64,000 nt of DNA from Nostoc commune NIES-4072 (GCF_003113895.1 NZ_BDUD01000002.1:496001-560000), one strand, 5' to 3'. Shown: positions 1 to 9,320, counted from the first letter of the stretch. Numbers and translations: made by a program. The notes: a model not told the origin generated them from the letters alone.

Positions 1-732
1 AATATCTTTAAATCCAATGGATTGTGCTGCCTCAAACCAATTTTTTACTTGTTGATGGAGTGTTGGATGATTATCTTTCAGACTCAGAATATAATCCGCA
101 TTAGCTGCAATAATTTTCTCGGCAATCAATTTCTGTGTACCCATCGCATCAATGGTAATGATGCAGCCAGAGATGTCTAATATGTCCAATAGTGCTGGAA
201 TTGCAGTGATTTCATTTGATTTAGAACTGACTTTTGTTTGTCCCAAAACTAAACGATGTTCACTCGACCAGGCACTCACTGTGTGCAAGGCTTTTAGTTT
301 TGATTCTCGGTCATAAGAGCCTCTATGAGTTTTGCCATCTATGGCTACTACTTCTACTCCCAATTTCTCAACCAAGGATTGAACCCACTGCCGAAAACAT
401 TGCTCAAATTCTTTTGGGTTAATTCTTTCAAACACCCTCCTAAAAGTATCGGGGCTGGGTATTCCGAATGGTAGTTGCAAAAACGTTTTCAACCACTCTT
501 GTTTACTGATTCCATACTCCTCAATATCTTCCCAACCTGACGCTCCTGCTATTACTGCCAAAATCGCTATGGTGATGATATCTGTGAGTAAATGATATCT
601 TGTCCTTTCCACTCTGGGATCTTTTATTTGTGTGAAGTATTCCTGAAACTTAGTGGTAATGTCTTTGCTATTTACACTGGGTGTAAAAGATGCTTTGGTT
701 TTGCTTTTCTTGTTCTCAAATCCTGCTGGCAT
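1..732 (-). CDS. ISAs1-family transposase (partial, C-terminus outside window)
   Basis: 244 codons are open from the ATG at 732-730 to the window edge. The protein starts MPAGFENKKSK and is almost the same as residues 1-245 of the transposase at 59955-61172, differing mainly by conservative substitutions. The family (DDE_Tnp_1-associated, H-repeat-like) moves by a DDE mechanism. Visible landmarks are the VAIDGKTHRGS and ITIDAMGTQK segments that carry the first two acidic residues. The part with the last catalytic acid lies beyond the edge. The copy appears intact as far as can be seen. Confidence 0.88.
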   Translation of the reverse strand, partial: MPAGFENKKSKTKASFTPSVNSKDITTKFQEYFTQIKDPRVERTRYHLLTDIITIAILAVIAGASGWEDIEEYGISKQEWLKTFLQLPFGIPSPDTFRRVFERINPKEFEQCFRQWVQSLVEKLGVEVVAIDGKTHRGSYDRESKLKALHTVSAWSSEHRLVLGQTKVSSKSNEITAIPALLDILDISGCIITIDAMGTQKLIAEKIIAANADYILSLKDNHPTLHQQVKNWFEAAQSIGFKDI

Positions 733-856
733 TACTCGAACCTTGCACCTAGATGGATTAAATCTTACCCTAGCCCGGATAGTGCCACTTTGTTTCCAAC
801 TTGATTGCTTATAGGTAAGTCCGCTTGTCAATAGGGTTTGAGACGCGCTAACCCTG
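1..856 (-). mobile_element. ISAs1-family insertion sequence, copy 1 (cut by window edge)
   Basis: The element carries a minus-strand transposase that runs off the left edge. It ends at 825-856 in a 32-bp terminal repeat that begins TTGTCAATAGGGTTTG and ends CTAACCCTG. The same 32 bp bound the complete copy at 59916-61576, in inverted orientation at its two ends. Only 93 bp separate the transposase start and the terminal repeat here, against 372 bp in the other copy, so the two copies differ by an indel of about 280 bp. The right edge of this copy abuts a 5'-truncated caspase-like gene. Confidence 0.9.
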
Positions 857-2627
857 CAGGTAAGCTAGTCGAGAGTGAAAATTGCTGGCGTGTCGCCCCG
901 GACAAAAAGTTAACTGGTAAGGAACTGGGTTCAGTATTGAGGATGTTTCTGCTGGAAAAAGCAAAAAATCACGAAGCACTGATTTATTTTGCCGGACATG
1001 GATTTGAAGCACCAACCTTAACAGGTAACCAGAAAGGGTATTTGGCAACTTTCGATTGTACTAGCGATGGGCAGAATGCGATCGCCTTTGACGACTTCAA
1101 CGATTTAATCCACAAATCTCAGCTTGCAAGTTTAGTGGTGTTGCTTGACTGCTGCTATGCTGGTTCATTTCTAGAAAAAAGTTTTCTCAGGTCAAGTTTC
1201 CCCGTTTTCAACAGCAAACTAAACTACCGTTTGATAACCGCCTCTCGTGAGTTTGAAAGAGCGCGGGAAGATATTGAAGGAGGCATTTTTACCCAAGCAA
1301 TTCTCAAAGGATTATCTCACGATAAAGCTGATGAAACGACTGGTGAAGTCAACGCCAGCGACTTGTTTAGCTTCATATCACGCCAACTTAAGCACAGTGG
1401 ACAAGAACCAATATTCATGGGCGGAGGAAGGTCAATTCCTCTGGTTTGGTATCCGCCAAAGAATCCGGTGGTGGTTGTGCGTGAGGAGTGTCCTTATCGA
1501 GGTTTGGAAGCTTTTGACAAGCAGCACGCTCAATTCTTCTTTGGTCGTAAGAAAGTTGTTGAGAATATTTTACAAAAACTCGCTCAGGCGCAGTTTGTTC
1601 CAATAATCGGCGCGTCTGGAAGTGGTAAATCTTCCGTGGTGCGGGCGGGTTTGATTCCTCAATTGGAGAACAATGGCTGGCGAGTCTTAGAGCCGATTAA
1701 ACCAGGAATTGAGCCATTGGCAAAATTGAGAGCAGCCTTTGAGCCATTTTTTCAACGTTCAAGAGAGATTCAGCAGCTTTATGAATTCATCCACAATCAT
1801 TGCGATGCCTTAAATCTAATCATTGAGCGCCTCCCTAGTTCAGAGCGTTTCTTGTTAGTTGTAGATCAATTTGAAGAAGTGTTTACGCTTTGTCCCAAGG
1901 AAGAGGAAAGACGCAAATTTATTGAACTGTTGACAAATTACTCTCTTGGTGGAAGGTTGGCAATTATTACCACCATGCGAGCATGCGAGCGGACTTTCTT
2001 GAACCTTGTCTGAGCTATCCACCGCTGACTCAACTGATTCAAAATCAGGCGGTGTATATGCCGCCGTTGCTAGGGGCAGATTTAGAGCGGGCGATCGCAT
2101 TACCAGCAAGCTTGCAAGGTTATCGCTTTGAGGACGGATTGCTAGGAGAGATTATGCAAGATGTGGGGAAAGAACATGGATGTTTACCACTGTTGCAGTT
2201 TGCTCTTACAGAACTTTGGGAAAAACGAGACAGTGAAAAGCATCAGCTAACAGTTGAGCAGTATCGGGTGATGGGTGGTGTAAATGGTGCGTTGGATCGT
2301 CACGCAGAAATGATTTATCACGATTTCATAGAGCAGGAGCAGGAATGGGTTAAGCGATTATTTTTGAAGCTAGTGCGAACGCATGAAGGCGATAAGGATA
2401 CAAGGCAACGGCAACCTAAAGCCAAAATGTTAGCTATTGGTGGTGAAAATGAAAGGGAGCAACGCGAAAAAGTGAGATCGGGGTTTAGTTCTCAATTACA
2501 CCCCTATATTCTCAACAAAATCTGGTTTTTTAGTTGCGATCGCATCCTGAAACAAGCTATATACGTCCCAGATTTTAGCACCTCACAAAATCGCGTTGCT
2601 CCCATACGCTACGTACAATCTTTATGA
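857..2627 (+). pseudogene. Caspase-like protease / nSTAND NTPase gene, truncated and frameshifted
   Basis: The frame opens inside the ISAs1 end (838) and continues as a peptidase C14 (metacaspase-type) domain with catalytic His in YFAGHG (about residue 54) and Cys in LLDCCYAG (about 105). After CPYRGLEAF comes an nSTAND1 NTPase with P-loop GASGSGKSS (about 258-266) and Walker-B-like VVDQFEE. Such proteins normally have a longer N-terminus and a C-terminal WD40 or other sensor domain, and act in cyanobacterial regulated cell death or defence-like signalling. Three lesions are visible: loss of the 5' end at the IS junction; an 8-bp tandem duplication at 1975-1990 that shifts the frame in the conserved MRADF motif; and loss of recognisable homology after about 2450, so no sensor domain follows. 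I regard it as non-functional unless the duplication reverts and the protease part works alone. Confidence 0.82.
1975..1990 (+). repeat. 8-bp tandem duplication (ATGCGAGC x2) causing frameshift
   Basis: ATGCGAGC occurs twice head to tail at 1975-1982 and 1983-1990. Removing one copy joins the two frames as TTMRADFLEP, which matches the usual STAND-NTPase motif LRADF. The duplication therefore looks like a recent slippage event in an otherwise conserved stretch. Confidence 0.9.
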
Positions 2628-2675
2628 TTTCATATTTTAGAAGTTGATGATTCACTTATAATTTTTACTTATTGA

Positions 2676-2867
2676 AATCTCAAGAGTAGTACATGTGTTC
2701 GCTGCCTTGGACGGTTAGCGATCGCTCTTGGGGGAAAAGTTTGTGATCTACTGACAATCAGAAATTGGGAATATGGCAAAGGATCAGAAACTTTTGCAAA
2801 AGTAGCAAGACTTTGTAAAGTGCTGGAATGTGATATTGAAGATTTGTTTGAGGAAGAAGCAGTGTGA
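2676..2867 (+). pseudogene. Xre/Cro-C1-type HTH protein, C-terminal fragment
   Basis: An open stretch without a usable start codon ends ..TIRNWEYGKGSETF, then a segment ending LCKVLECDIEDLFEEE, and a TGA at 2865. This pattern (recognition helix, then a helix ending in a Leu-rich Cys-x-hydrophobic-Glu-Asp-Leu motif) is typical of the second half of small cyanobacterial Xre-family antitoxin or phage-type regulators. The first helices are missing. It lies in the debris between the caspase remnant and the IS630 element, so I read it as a relic. Confidence 0.5.
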
Positions 2868-2922
2868 TGATTGAACCTGCTGAAGAACCTCTTTTTGTTC
2901 TAGCCTTTGTCTCATTTTATAA

Positions 2923-2951
2923 GCGATGCCTGCGCTGGGTTACGCCTACGC
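2923..2951 (+). repeat. Nostoc-type short dispersed repeat
   Basis: GCGATGCCTGCGCTGGGTTA followed by CGCCTACGC. The same unit with GGCGGGC in the middle occurs at 27023-27051. Both copies lie outside intact genes. Confidence 0.6.
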
Positions 2952-3034
2952 ATTTACCATCTACATTCAAAAGCTATGTTGCGATGTTGCGATTGACTTT
3001 GAGCAAATATCATTGAGCTAAAGGAGGTGGAAAC

Positions 3035-3295
3035 ATGAATAAGCCACCTTCTAGACGGAAAAAACCCACCCCTGCCGCATCTGATGACAGCACACTACCA
3101 AATGACCTTGCAGAAGAGGATATCTCCCCTCAAGAAAACCCAGCCTTAGCAACAATTGACGTTGCTGCTGTTGAAATTCCTGAATTAACCGAGCAGGAGC
3201 AGAGCGATCGCCTGCACTTGGAGCGTAGGGTAGAACGAGCGTTCTTTGAAGCAGGGAAGGCATTGACTGAGTTACGCGATCGCAGATTCGGGTGA
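3035..3295 (+). pseudogene. Small hydrophilic protein truncated by IS630 remnant
   Basis: 86 codons follow a strong ribosome binding site (AAAGGAGG, 3020-3027). The N-terminal 45 residues are Lys/Pro/Asp/Glu-rich and look disordered. The end (HLERRVERAFFEAGKALTEL) resembles the start of a DUF3102-like helical region seen in cyanobacterial plasmid and phage genes, where it continues for about 100 or more residues. Here it stops at RDRRFG where the IS630-related sequence begins, so the gene is probably 3'-truncated. Function unknown. Confidence 0.5.
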
Positions 3296-4383
3296 TTTGC
3301 GATCGCATTACATGGGTGTATTCGGGCGGGCTGGAGGAATCGGTGCAGAAGTTTTTGGAATCGTTGGGAGTCTGGAAAATCATTTGGAGTCAGTAGTTTA
3401 CGCTGTAGAATGCTGAACCAAATTTCGATTTGGTCTAACCAAGAAGCGTATTTTGGCAGCCAAACAACTTCCACTGTAAAGCTCCAACCTTCTTGTTTTT
3501 GTTTCTGATTCAACCAAGCCTGTAATTGTTTTGGGGCATGAGTAGAGCCATTGTCAAGGATTAAATAGATATGGCGTACACCACGACGAATGGCTTCTGG
3601 GATTAATACCGATATTATAAATGTCTGGAAATCGAGAAATGTTTTTGTCGGACTACAACAGCCATAGATTAAACCCTCGGCAACACTTAAAGCCGCGAAA
3701 AGATGTGTTGCTCCTTCCCTAACATATCGGGCTGCAAAGTGAACTGGTTGTTCTACACCTGCTGCTTTATTCGGATGCAAGCCAAGTCGTGCTTGGATAG
3801 AAGTTTTCTCATCTACACACACTACCCAAAATCCCGCAGAAAGTAAAAATTTAGCTTGGGCATATAATCTGAGTACGGGTGTTGCTTTTTCAACGAAATT
3901 ATCATCAATCCGGTGCATCCAAGCATGAAAGCGCCAAGGCTTTATCCTTTCAGATTTTAGCCATCGCCAAACTGTTGAAGTTGCGATGGCAACTACGATA
4001 CCCAGGGTTACTAAGTGTGCCCCAATATCGCTGCAACTCCATCTTGCTAAAGGGATATCAAAATCTGTCGGTTTGCTGCAAGCAATCGCTGTGACTTGTG
4101 CTTTTACGATCGCTTGAAAAAGACTTGGACGACCAGGGCGTGGAGCCTCTTCCAGGCTCCGGGTTTGACACCAACGTTTGCGCCATTTACGTACAAGAGC
4201 AGGTGAGCAGTTTATTTCTTCAGCTATTTGAGCATCCGTCCAATCTGGACTTTCGTCAACTTTTAGGATAATTTTTCCTCTTCTAGCTTTGCTTTGACCT
4301 GTTTTACGCGCAAGCACTTGTTGCTGTAACAGCTTTTTTTCTTCTGTCAGTTCTACCCTGTAAGTTTTTTGCCGACCAATCAT
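3130..4383 (-). CDS. IS630-family transposase, C-terminally truncated
   Basis: The frame starts with MIGRQKTYRVELTEEKK, has a winged HTH (about residues 45-110; AQIAEEINCSPALVRKWRKR) and the IS630/mariner-like DDE core: first Asp in VCVDEKTSIQ, second in LILDNGSTHAP, third acid in LDQIEIWF. Normal IS630 proteins end shortly after this last motif. Here the last ~85 residues (after QRFQKLLHRF, about 3350 downward) are an antisense reading of the small gene at 3035 and its flank. The transposase 3' end and right terminal repeat are therefore missing, and the element is probably immobile without help. Confidence 0.75.
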   Translation of the reverse strand: MIGRQKTYRVELTEEKKLLQQQVLARKTGQSKARRGKIILKVDESPDWTDAQIAEEINCSPALVRKWRKRWCQTRSLEEAPRPGRPSLFQAIVKAQVTAIACSKPTDFDIPLARWSCSDIGAHLVTLGIVVAIATSTVWRWLKSERIKPWRFHAWMHRIDDNFVEKATPVLRLYAQAKFLLSAGFWVVCVDEKTSIQARLGLHPNKAAGVEQPVHFAARYVREGATHLFAALSVAEGLIYGCCSPTKTFLDFQTFIISVLIPEAIRRGVRHIYLILDNGSTHAPKQLQAWLNQKQKQEGWSFTVEVVWLPKYASWLDQIEIWFSILQRKLLTPNDFPDSQRFQKLLHRFLQPARIHPCNAIANHPNLRSRNSVNAFPASKNARSTLRSKCRRSLCSCSVNSGISTAATSIVAKAGFS

Positions 4384-4427
4384 AGTACTGAATGGTTGAG
4401 GGATGTTTATACTTACCCTACAGTCAA

Positions 4428-4476
4428 AAAATTTCCCTTGTCAATTCGCTACGAACTTATGCAAAGCTGTACTTAG
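4428..4476. repeat. Half copy of palindromic MITE (family B here)
   Basis: AATTCGCTACGAACTTATG followed by CAAAGCTGTACTTAG at 4443-4476 matches the right arm of the elements at 48016-48130 and 55539-55662. The short AT-rich run before it also matches their interior. The left arm is absent because IS630-derived sequence begins just left of it. Confidence 0.65.
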
Positions 4477-4550
4477 TGGCATTCGACACTAAAAGTTCTT
4501 TCATCGCATCCCCGCCTTTTGTTTATTCGCGTCTGCCCTAAAGTTACAAC

Positions 4551-5348
4551 TTATTTGCTTTCCTGCATATTTCTAACTAGTTTAGTCACTAGCTTTCTGG
4601 GAGTAAATCTTACAGATTCAGCGAGGAGCTTATTTTTAATTCCAGGAACAACAACAGTTTTGTTTTCCAATAGGCCACGATAGCCGATCTGGGCTACTGT
4701 TTCCGCAGTCATAATTTTTTGACCGCTTACCAGCTTTGAATCTTCCATTGCGGCTCTTTGTTGAAAACCAGATTCTGTAGGCCCTGGACAAAGCGCCGTC
4801 ACTGACACACCTGTACCTTCTAATTCATTAGCGATCGCTTCTGAGAACGACAATACATAAGCTTTACTAGCGTAGTATACTGCCATTAGCGGCCCTGGTT
4901 GAAAAGCAGCAGTAGAGGCCACGTTTAAGATTTTTCCAGACCCTCGCTTAACCATACCCTTGAGGAATAATTTGGTTAAATGTGTGAGACATAAAATATT
5001 AACCTGTAGCAATTGCAGTTCAGCATTCAGGTCAATTTCGTTAAATAATCCGTAGGTAGCAAACCCCGCATTATTGATCAGCACATCAATATTAATACAT
5101 GCTTGTTCTAGCTCAGTAAAAATTTCTTCTGGGGCTAATGGTTTAGATAAATCCTTAGAAATAACTTTGACATCAATCCCAAATTTATTTTTAAATTCAT
5201 CGGCGATTTTATTCAGCTTTTCCCCACTTCTAGCTACTAACACAAGATTGTAACCATCTTGAGCAAATAACTTAACGAATTCATAACCAATGCCGCCAGA
5301 TGCACCAGTAATAAGAGCTGTTTGTTTACGATTACGATTACTCTGCAT
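4551..5348 (-). CDS. Short-chain dehydrogenase/reductase (SDR)
   Basis: 265 residues, the usual size for a classical SDR. It has the cofactor motif TGASGGIG (14-21), the NNAG motif (92-95) and the catalytic set Ser145, Tyr158, Lys162 (YYASK). After the catalytic Lys comes CPGPTESGF, the normal substrate-loop region. It should be a cytosolic NAD(P)(H)-dependent oxidoreductase of the DltE/YqjQ-like group; the substrate cannot be read from sequence. The start is the ATG with AGGAAAG seven to eight bases upstream. It is a single gene, with no operon partner within 120 bp on the same strand other than the hydrolase upstream. Confidence 0.9.
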   Translation of the reverse strand: MQSNRNRKQTALITGASGGIGYEFVKLFAQDGYNLVLVARSGEKLNKIADEFKNKFGIDVKVISKDLSKPLAPEEIFTELEQACINIDVLINNAGFATYGLFNEIDLNAELQLLQVNILCLTHLTKLFLKGMVKRGSGKILNVASTAAFQPGPLMAVYYASKAYVLSFSEAIANELEGTGVSVTALCPGPTESGFQQRAAMEDSKLVSGQKIMTAETVAQIGYRGLLENKTVVVPGIKNKLLAESVRFTPRKLVTKLVRNMQESK

Positions 5349-5471
5349 AAACTTTCCTATCTTAACTGCTTGAATAAAAATGAATTATTTGTCATTAATC
5401 ATTTGTCATTTGTGATTAGTTGTTAGTTATTAATTCTTCTCCCCCTGCCTCCCCTGCCTCCCCTACTTCCT

Positions 5472-6944
5472 TCATTGCCATCGAGAGATTTCCAAGCGAA
5501 CTGCCGCTTTTGTTCCTAAAACTTTTTGCCCACGTTCAGGTAGAGATATATATGCAACATATACACTTGAACTGGATTCGGAAGTTGGATTTAACTTCGT
5601 TACTGGCTCTTTTTCATCGGAATTCCAACTGTATTTAGCCTCGTATGTGCTATCTGATTCGGCAACATCAGTAATTAGATAGTCAGACCATAGGGGTACT
5701 TGGTCGAGATGATTGTCACGCAACCAATTCGTCTCTTGTTTTGTGAACGAATGCAGTGCTAAACGTAGGGCATATCTACAGACACTATCATCACTGGCTG
5801 AGTTTCTTGGGATTAAAAAGGCTGTAAACAGAGGAATGGGTTTATCCGTTCTTGTTAACTCTTGTGTAATTGGGCAATAATGAGCGATCGCTTGTTCGTA
5901 TATAGGAATAGGAAGACCACGCAAAGCAACCCTAGTTTCCAGTTGATAAAATTTTTTGTCCAAGTCTTTTAACTCAACATTGCTCAGAGACAGCTTCACC
6001 TGGATATCACCAAACAGAAAGCGTTGCAGATTTTGATAACCTTCTTCCGAGTTCACTATGCCATAACGCCCACCATGACAGCGATGAACATAAGCACGAT
6101 GAGATCCAAGGATGTAGGCTTTATCGATTTGAACTAAACCATCACTTTTTACCCCAACAGTTGTGCGTGAAAGACCAAAAGCTTCTTCATAATCATGTGC
6201 ATTAGTGCCGATCAAAGAAAAAACGCGGCTTGGCGAAAATGCATTATCGATGCTTTGTAGTTTTTCTAGCTGAAAGTTATCGGGTAACTTATCGGTTGGC
6301 TTGGCATTAGGTGTTAAATATTGGTACATTCGCTGAGGGCCAAAGTCATCAGAATTATTTAACTGGAATCTGTCTCTAAGGTTTTCGAGCAAGCCACCCC
6401 CGACTTCAAAATGAATCCCACCATGAGGTGTGGCATAGGTAAAGAATTTATCAATGTCATCGGCAGCTTGCTTGGCCTGTTCTGGATAAATCTTTTGAAT
6501 CAGGCTGCGACAAACAAGACCACCCATTGAGTGGGCGACAAGATAAACTTTGCCTGCACCCGTCGTTTCCTTGACATTTTGGATCAGTTTTCTTAAATCC
6601 TTTGCTATCTCCTCCATCTCCTTTCGGGCTACACTTGAAGAGCCAAAACTAGGTGTAGTTGCATCATAAAATCGATAGATCCAAATAGTTTTATTAAGTT
6701 GGCCAGACAATCTTCTAATCTGATTGCTTATATTCTGATTGTCAACAATCGGTTGATAACCATGATCGGTCATTAACCGCAGTAATGGACTCTCGAAAAA
6801 AAACTTCTGGGGATTTTCGTTCTCATCCACTCGAATATGGGTTGAACCACTATTGAATCCATAAAACGGATCGTCAACCGTTTGCTCAACGTCTTTTTGT
6901 GTACCTGCATATCCACGAACGAAGATGATTGGTAAATACTGCAT
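5472..6944 (-). CDS. Alpha/beta-hydrolase (lipase/PGAP1-like esterase)
   Basis: 490 residues. The N-terminus reads PIIFVRGYAGTQ, the oxyanion-side strand of many lipases, and the nucleophile elbow is VAHSMGG with Ser at about 139. An acidic residue and a His for the triad are plausible in the middle (YATPHGG and SHRAYVHRCHGG regions). The first ~310 residues form the hydrolase; the remaining ~180 residues form an extra beta-rich domain I do not recognise, ending in an Arg/Lys-rich strand pattern. No signal peptide. It may cleave lipid or ester bonds in the cytosol. It lies upstream of the SDR on the same strand with 123 bp between, so weak co-transcription is possible. Confidence 0.8.
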   Translation of the reverse strand: MQYLPIIFVRGYAGTQKDVEQTVDDPFYGFNSGSTHIRVDENENPQKFFFESPLLRLMTDHGYQPIVDNQNISNQIRRLSGQLNKTIWIYRFYDATTPSFGSSSVARKEMEEIAKDLRKLIQNVKETTGAGKVYLVAHSMGGLVCRSLIQKIYPEQAKQAADDIDKFFTYATPHGGIHFEVGGGLLENLRDRFQLNNSDDFGPQRMYQYLTPNAKPTDKLPDNFQLEKLQSIDNAFSPSRVFSLIGTNAHDYEEAFGLSRTTVGVKSDGLVQIDKAYILGSHRAYVHRCHGGRYGIVNSEEGYQNLQRFLFGDIQVKLSLSNVELKDLDKKFYQLETRVALRGLPIPIYEQAIAHYCPITQELTRTDKPIPLFTAFLIPRNSASDDSVCRYALRLALHSFTKQETNWLRDNHLDQVPLWSDYLITDVAESDSTYEAKYSWNSDEKEPVTKLNPTSESSSSVYVAYISLPERGQKVLGTKAAVRLEISRWQ

Positions 6945-7044
6945 ATATATCCTCGCTATTTAATTTAAGTATTTTGGCTCGTTCCCAGATTTAACCTGGA
7001 AAAGAGAAAAATATCTTTTTTAATAAATCTCACACTGCGCTTCT

Positions 7045-7177
7045 ATCCCGCCTTGGAATTTATTCCGAGTCTGAGAGCATTTAGTCCACGCTTGCTGAAC
7101 TAAATGCTCGTTCGTCAATTCAGTCTACTCAGTGTGGACTTTCACTATTAGCCCAGAACTCAAGTTCTGGGCGGGAT
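7045..7177. repeat. Cluster of nested hairpins, IS200/IS605-end-like
   Basis: Three inverted repeats are nested in 133 bp. ATCCCGCC (7045-7052) pairs with GGCGGGAT (7170-7177). GAGCATTTAGT (7075-7085) pairs with ACTAAATGCTC (7099-7109). CCCAGAACT (7152-7160) pairs with AGTTCTGGG (7163-7171). The layout resembles the subterminal hairpins of IS200/IS605 elements or their non-autonomous derivatives. The last hairpin could also act as a terminator for the cytochrome gene whose 3' end is at 7311. The 6945-7310 gap holds no gene. Confidence 0.45.
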
Positions 7178-7310
7178 GTCGGTGAGTCTGACAGTTTCAC
7201 TCTGACAAAAATGTGGATAGAGGATTTTTCGACTTGTGTACACCGTAGCTTTTTAAGGGGGGTTGGTGGATCTTCCAAGCCCAAATATCATGAACCCAAG
7301 CATATTGGTC

Positions 7311-9320
7311 TTAGAACGTTTTCACAAACTCAATTAGGGCTTTCTTATCTTCATCCGGTAGATTTGAGCCAAAATAATGACCCTTATCCTCAACAAAGTC
7401 AGGAGACTTATTAGCTCTTAAAAGCACGCGTGCCAACTTACCTTTGATTCCACCCTCTGGTTTTAAGTCTTGGAAAAGGTTGCCGATATTGAGAGATGTA
7501 ATCGCCTCTCTGATATTGATGCTTGCCAGCAAATTCACAGGCGTACCTTTAGGAACAGGAAGCCTAAATCTAGGATTCGGATCTCCTGGGGGAAGCTCTA
7601 ATTTGGTATCTCGATCTGTCCTGCTGATAATTCCTTGACGCTTTTCAGGCCACAACAGCTTTTCCATAGCATCCATATAGGCTTTCACACGTCCTTTCAC
7701 TGAAGGATCTTCGTTATATAGTCCTAGAGTGTTGTTGTGCAGAAGTGGTGCTGTTGCCCAAATACTTATTAGCGAAGGTGTGCGGTAATATCCCAAACCG
7801 CCGTCTGGTATCTTAAATTCGATGGGTTTTTTCTCATCAAAGGGATTGTACAGCGACAAAGTACCTGGTGATGGCAGTTCTTTGTAGGTCTTAGAGGAGA
7901 ACTGATCCCAAATATGCCCCTTGGTGGCATTTGTTCCTAGCGATCGCGCCGCATTAGTACCAATCAGTGTAACTGGATAACGCTGATCATCAGACAAGAA
8001 GTTGTGGTCTAGAAAATTACTACTGAGTACAGACTCTTCATACCATTTTTGAGCCTGTTCGGGGTCAATAGCAATCTCAGTAGGTGGCTTTTTGCTGGAA
8101 TGGCAACTAGCGCAAGTGCTAGCAAAAACAAGCTTGCCACGTTTGAGAACTTCTTCATCTTGGGTCAAGAACTCTTCACCACCCGGTGCATCTTTCAGGT
8201 GCATCGGCTTGATGCTTCTCAAGAATGCTTCGGCATCAGCCATGCGTGCTTCTGTCTGTCTCCAGCCTTCGCACTCCTTCCGCGCCTTTTCAATATCAAA
8301 AGGTTTTTGGGGAGTTCTGCCTAATAAAGGCTCATGGAGACTTGTCCAATAATCGCCGCACATCCCAATGTTGACGTAGACGCGTAGTGAAGCAGTTGCC
8401 ACTCCTGTAGAGTCCGCACCATCCTTGAGAATATGATTAACATCCTTGGTTGAACCATCGTTCATCACCTCTGGATATTTGGGGCGATCGCCTAAATTAA
8501 AAATGGCATTGATCGCATTCGGATTGTTAATATGATCGGTCGCAATCCGAGAAGTATCAGAAGTCCCCGGTTTCTGAGAGTTAAGTACTTGCTTAATAAA
8601 ACTATTTTCCGCGACGCTGGTATCAAAGAATTTGTTTTCCTTGATATACTGATTACCCAATGCTGCTACAAGGTTTTCCCATTTCGGGTGTTCCTTGTCT
8701 TTGGGTGGATTGAGCGGATCTAATGCTACATGACAGATGGCACAGGACTGCCCTATTACGTAGGGAGGCTCGACTTGTGAGTTTTTGGCATATTCAACGG
8801 GGTTCCATTTTGCCCGATCAAAGTTGGGGTTGGGGAACTTACGCAACCCAATAACGCCAGTTGAGAGCGGATCTTTACACTTATCTAGCAGTAATCCGTA
8901 TTCATCTGGCGCAGTTGCTTTTTCGCATCCAGGATCGTTAATTGCGCCATAACGTTGAAATCGCTCGTCATGCACACCCGAGTCAATCAGTTTTAGCAAG
9001 TCAGCACCACCACGCGTTCGCTTCGCTAAATCACGATAGTACTTTGAGTTACCGCCAGTCCATAAGTACCAGGTGCAACGACCCCGTTTCTCGGCATCTG
9101 TTAAATTTCCCTTGGTGTAGTCTGGGAGATAACCGAGACCATCACAGTTATCAGGGTATTCAGATACACCAGTATCAGAATATTCAGTACTTATAGCCGC
9201 AGGTGTCTCACTATACTCATCGGCTAGAGCTGTAGGCGTTCCATAAAAGCCACAGACTATAAACATAGTCACGAACAGGAGGAGCAGACAGCCCTTAAAA
9301 ATTAGACTTGTCTTTTTCAT
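7311..9320 (-). CDS. Secreted di-heme c-type cytochrome
   Basis: 669 residues. The N-terminus has a Lys-rich start, a hydrophobic core (about 6-26) and ALADEYS as the probable signal peptidase site, so it is exported to the periplasm or lumen. Two heme c sites are visible: CAICH (193-197) and CASCH (403-407). The length and two widely spaced CXXCH motifs recall the MauG/RoxA-type di-heme oxygenase and peroxidase group, and the tract YYRTPSLISIWATAPLLHNN resembles the conserved PYLHNGSVPTL segment of the two cytochromes at 11455 and 12953. Cys residues outside the heme sites (CDG, RCTW, GCEK) suggest disulfides. It is transcribed divergently from the redox operon with a 670-bp gap, which suggests shared control. 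The substrate is unknown. Confidence 0.85.
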   Translation of the reverse strand: MKKTSLIFKGCLLLLFVTMFIVCGFYGTPTALADEYSETPAAISTEYSDTGVSEYPDNCDGLGYLPDYTKGNLTDAEKRGRCTWYLWTGGNSKYYRDLAKRTRGGADLLKLIDSGVHDERFQRYGAINDPGCEKATAPDEYGLLLDKCKDPLSTGVIGLRKFPNPNFDRAKWNPVEYAKNSQVEPPYVIGQSCAICHVALDPLNPPKDKEHPKWENLVAALGNQYIKENKFFDTSVAENSFIKQVLNSQKPGTSDTSRIATDHINNPNAINAIFNLGDRPKYPEVMNDGSTKDVNHILKDGADSTGVATASLRVYVNIGMCGDYWTSLHEPLLGRTPQKPFDIEKARKECEGWRQTEARMADAEAFLRSIKPMHLKDAPGGEEFLTQDEEVLKRGKLVFASTCASCHSSKKPPTEIAIDPEQAQKWYEESVLSSNFLDHNFLSDDQRYPVTLIGTNAARSLGTNATKGHIWDQFSSKTYKELPSPGTLSLYNPFDEKKPIEFKIPDGGLGYYRTPSLISIWATAPLLHNNTLGLYNEDPSVKGRVKAYMDAMEKLLWPEKRQGIISRTDRDTKLELPPGDPNPRFRLPVPKGTPVNLLASINIREAITSLNIGNLFQDLKPEGGIKGKLARVLLRANKSPDFVEDKGHYFGSNLPDEDKKALIEFVKTF

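Noticed and set aside
1247..1606. 119-codon frame inside the caspase gene
   Set aside because: Overlaps the caspase/STAND frame entirely and shows no coding-like composition or homology.
8049..8352. Two plus-strand frames opposite the 669-residue cytochrome
   Set aside because: Overlap the cytochrome over regions with CXXCH and other conserved motifs; no ribosome binding site.
7311..9320. Calling the 669-residue cytochrome RoxA (rubber oxygenase)
   Set aside because: Length and two heme sites fit, but no RoxA-specific residue could be verified by eye; left as a general di-heme cytochrome.
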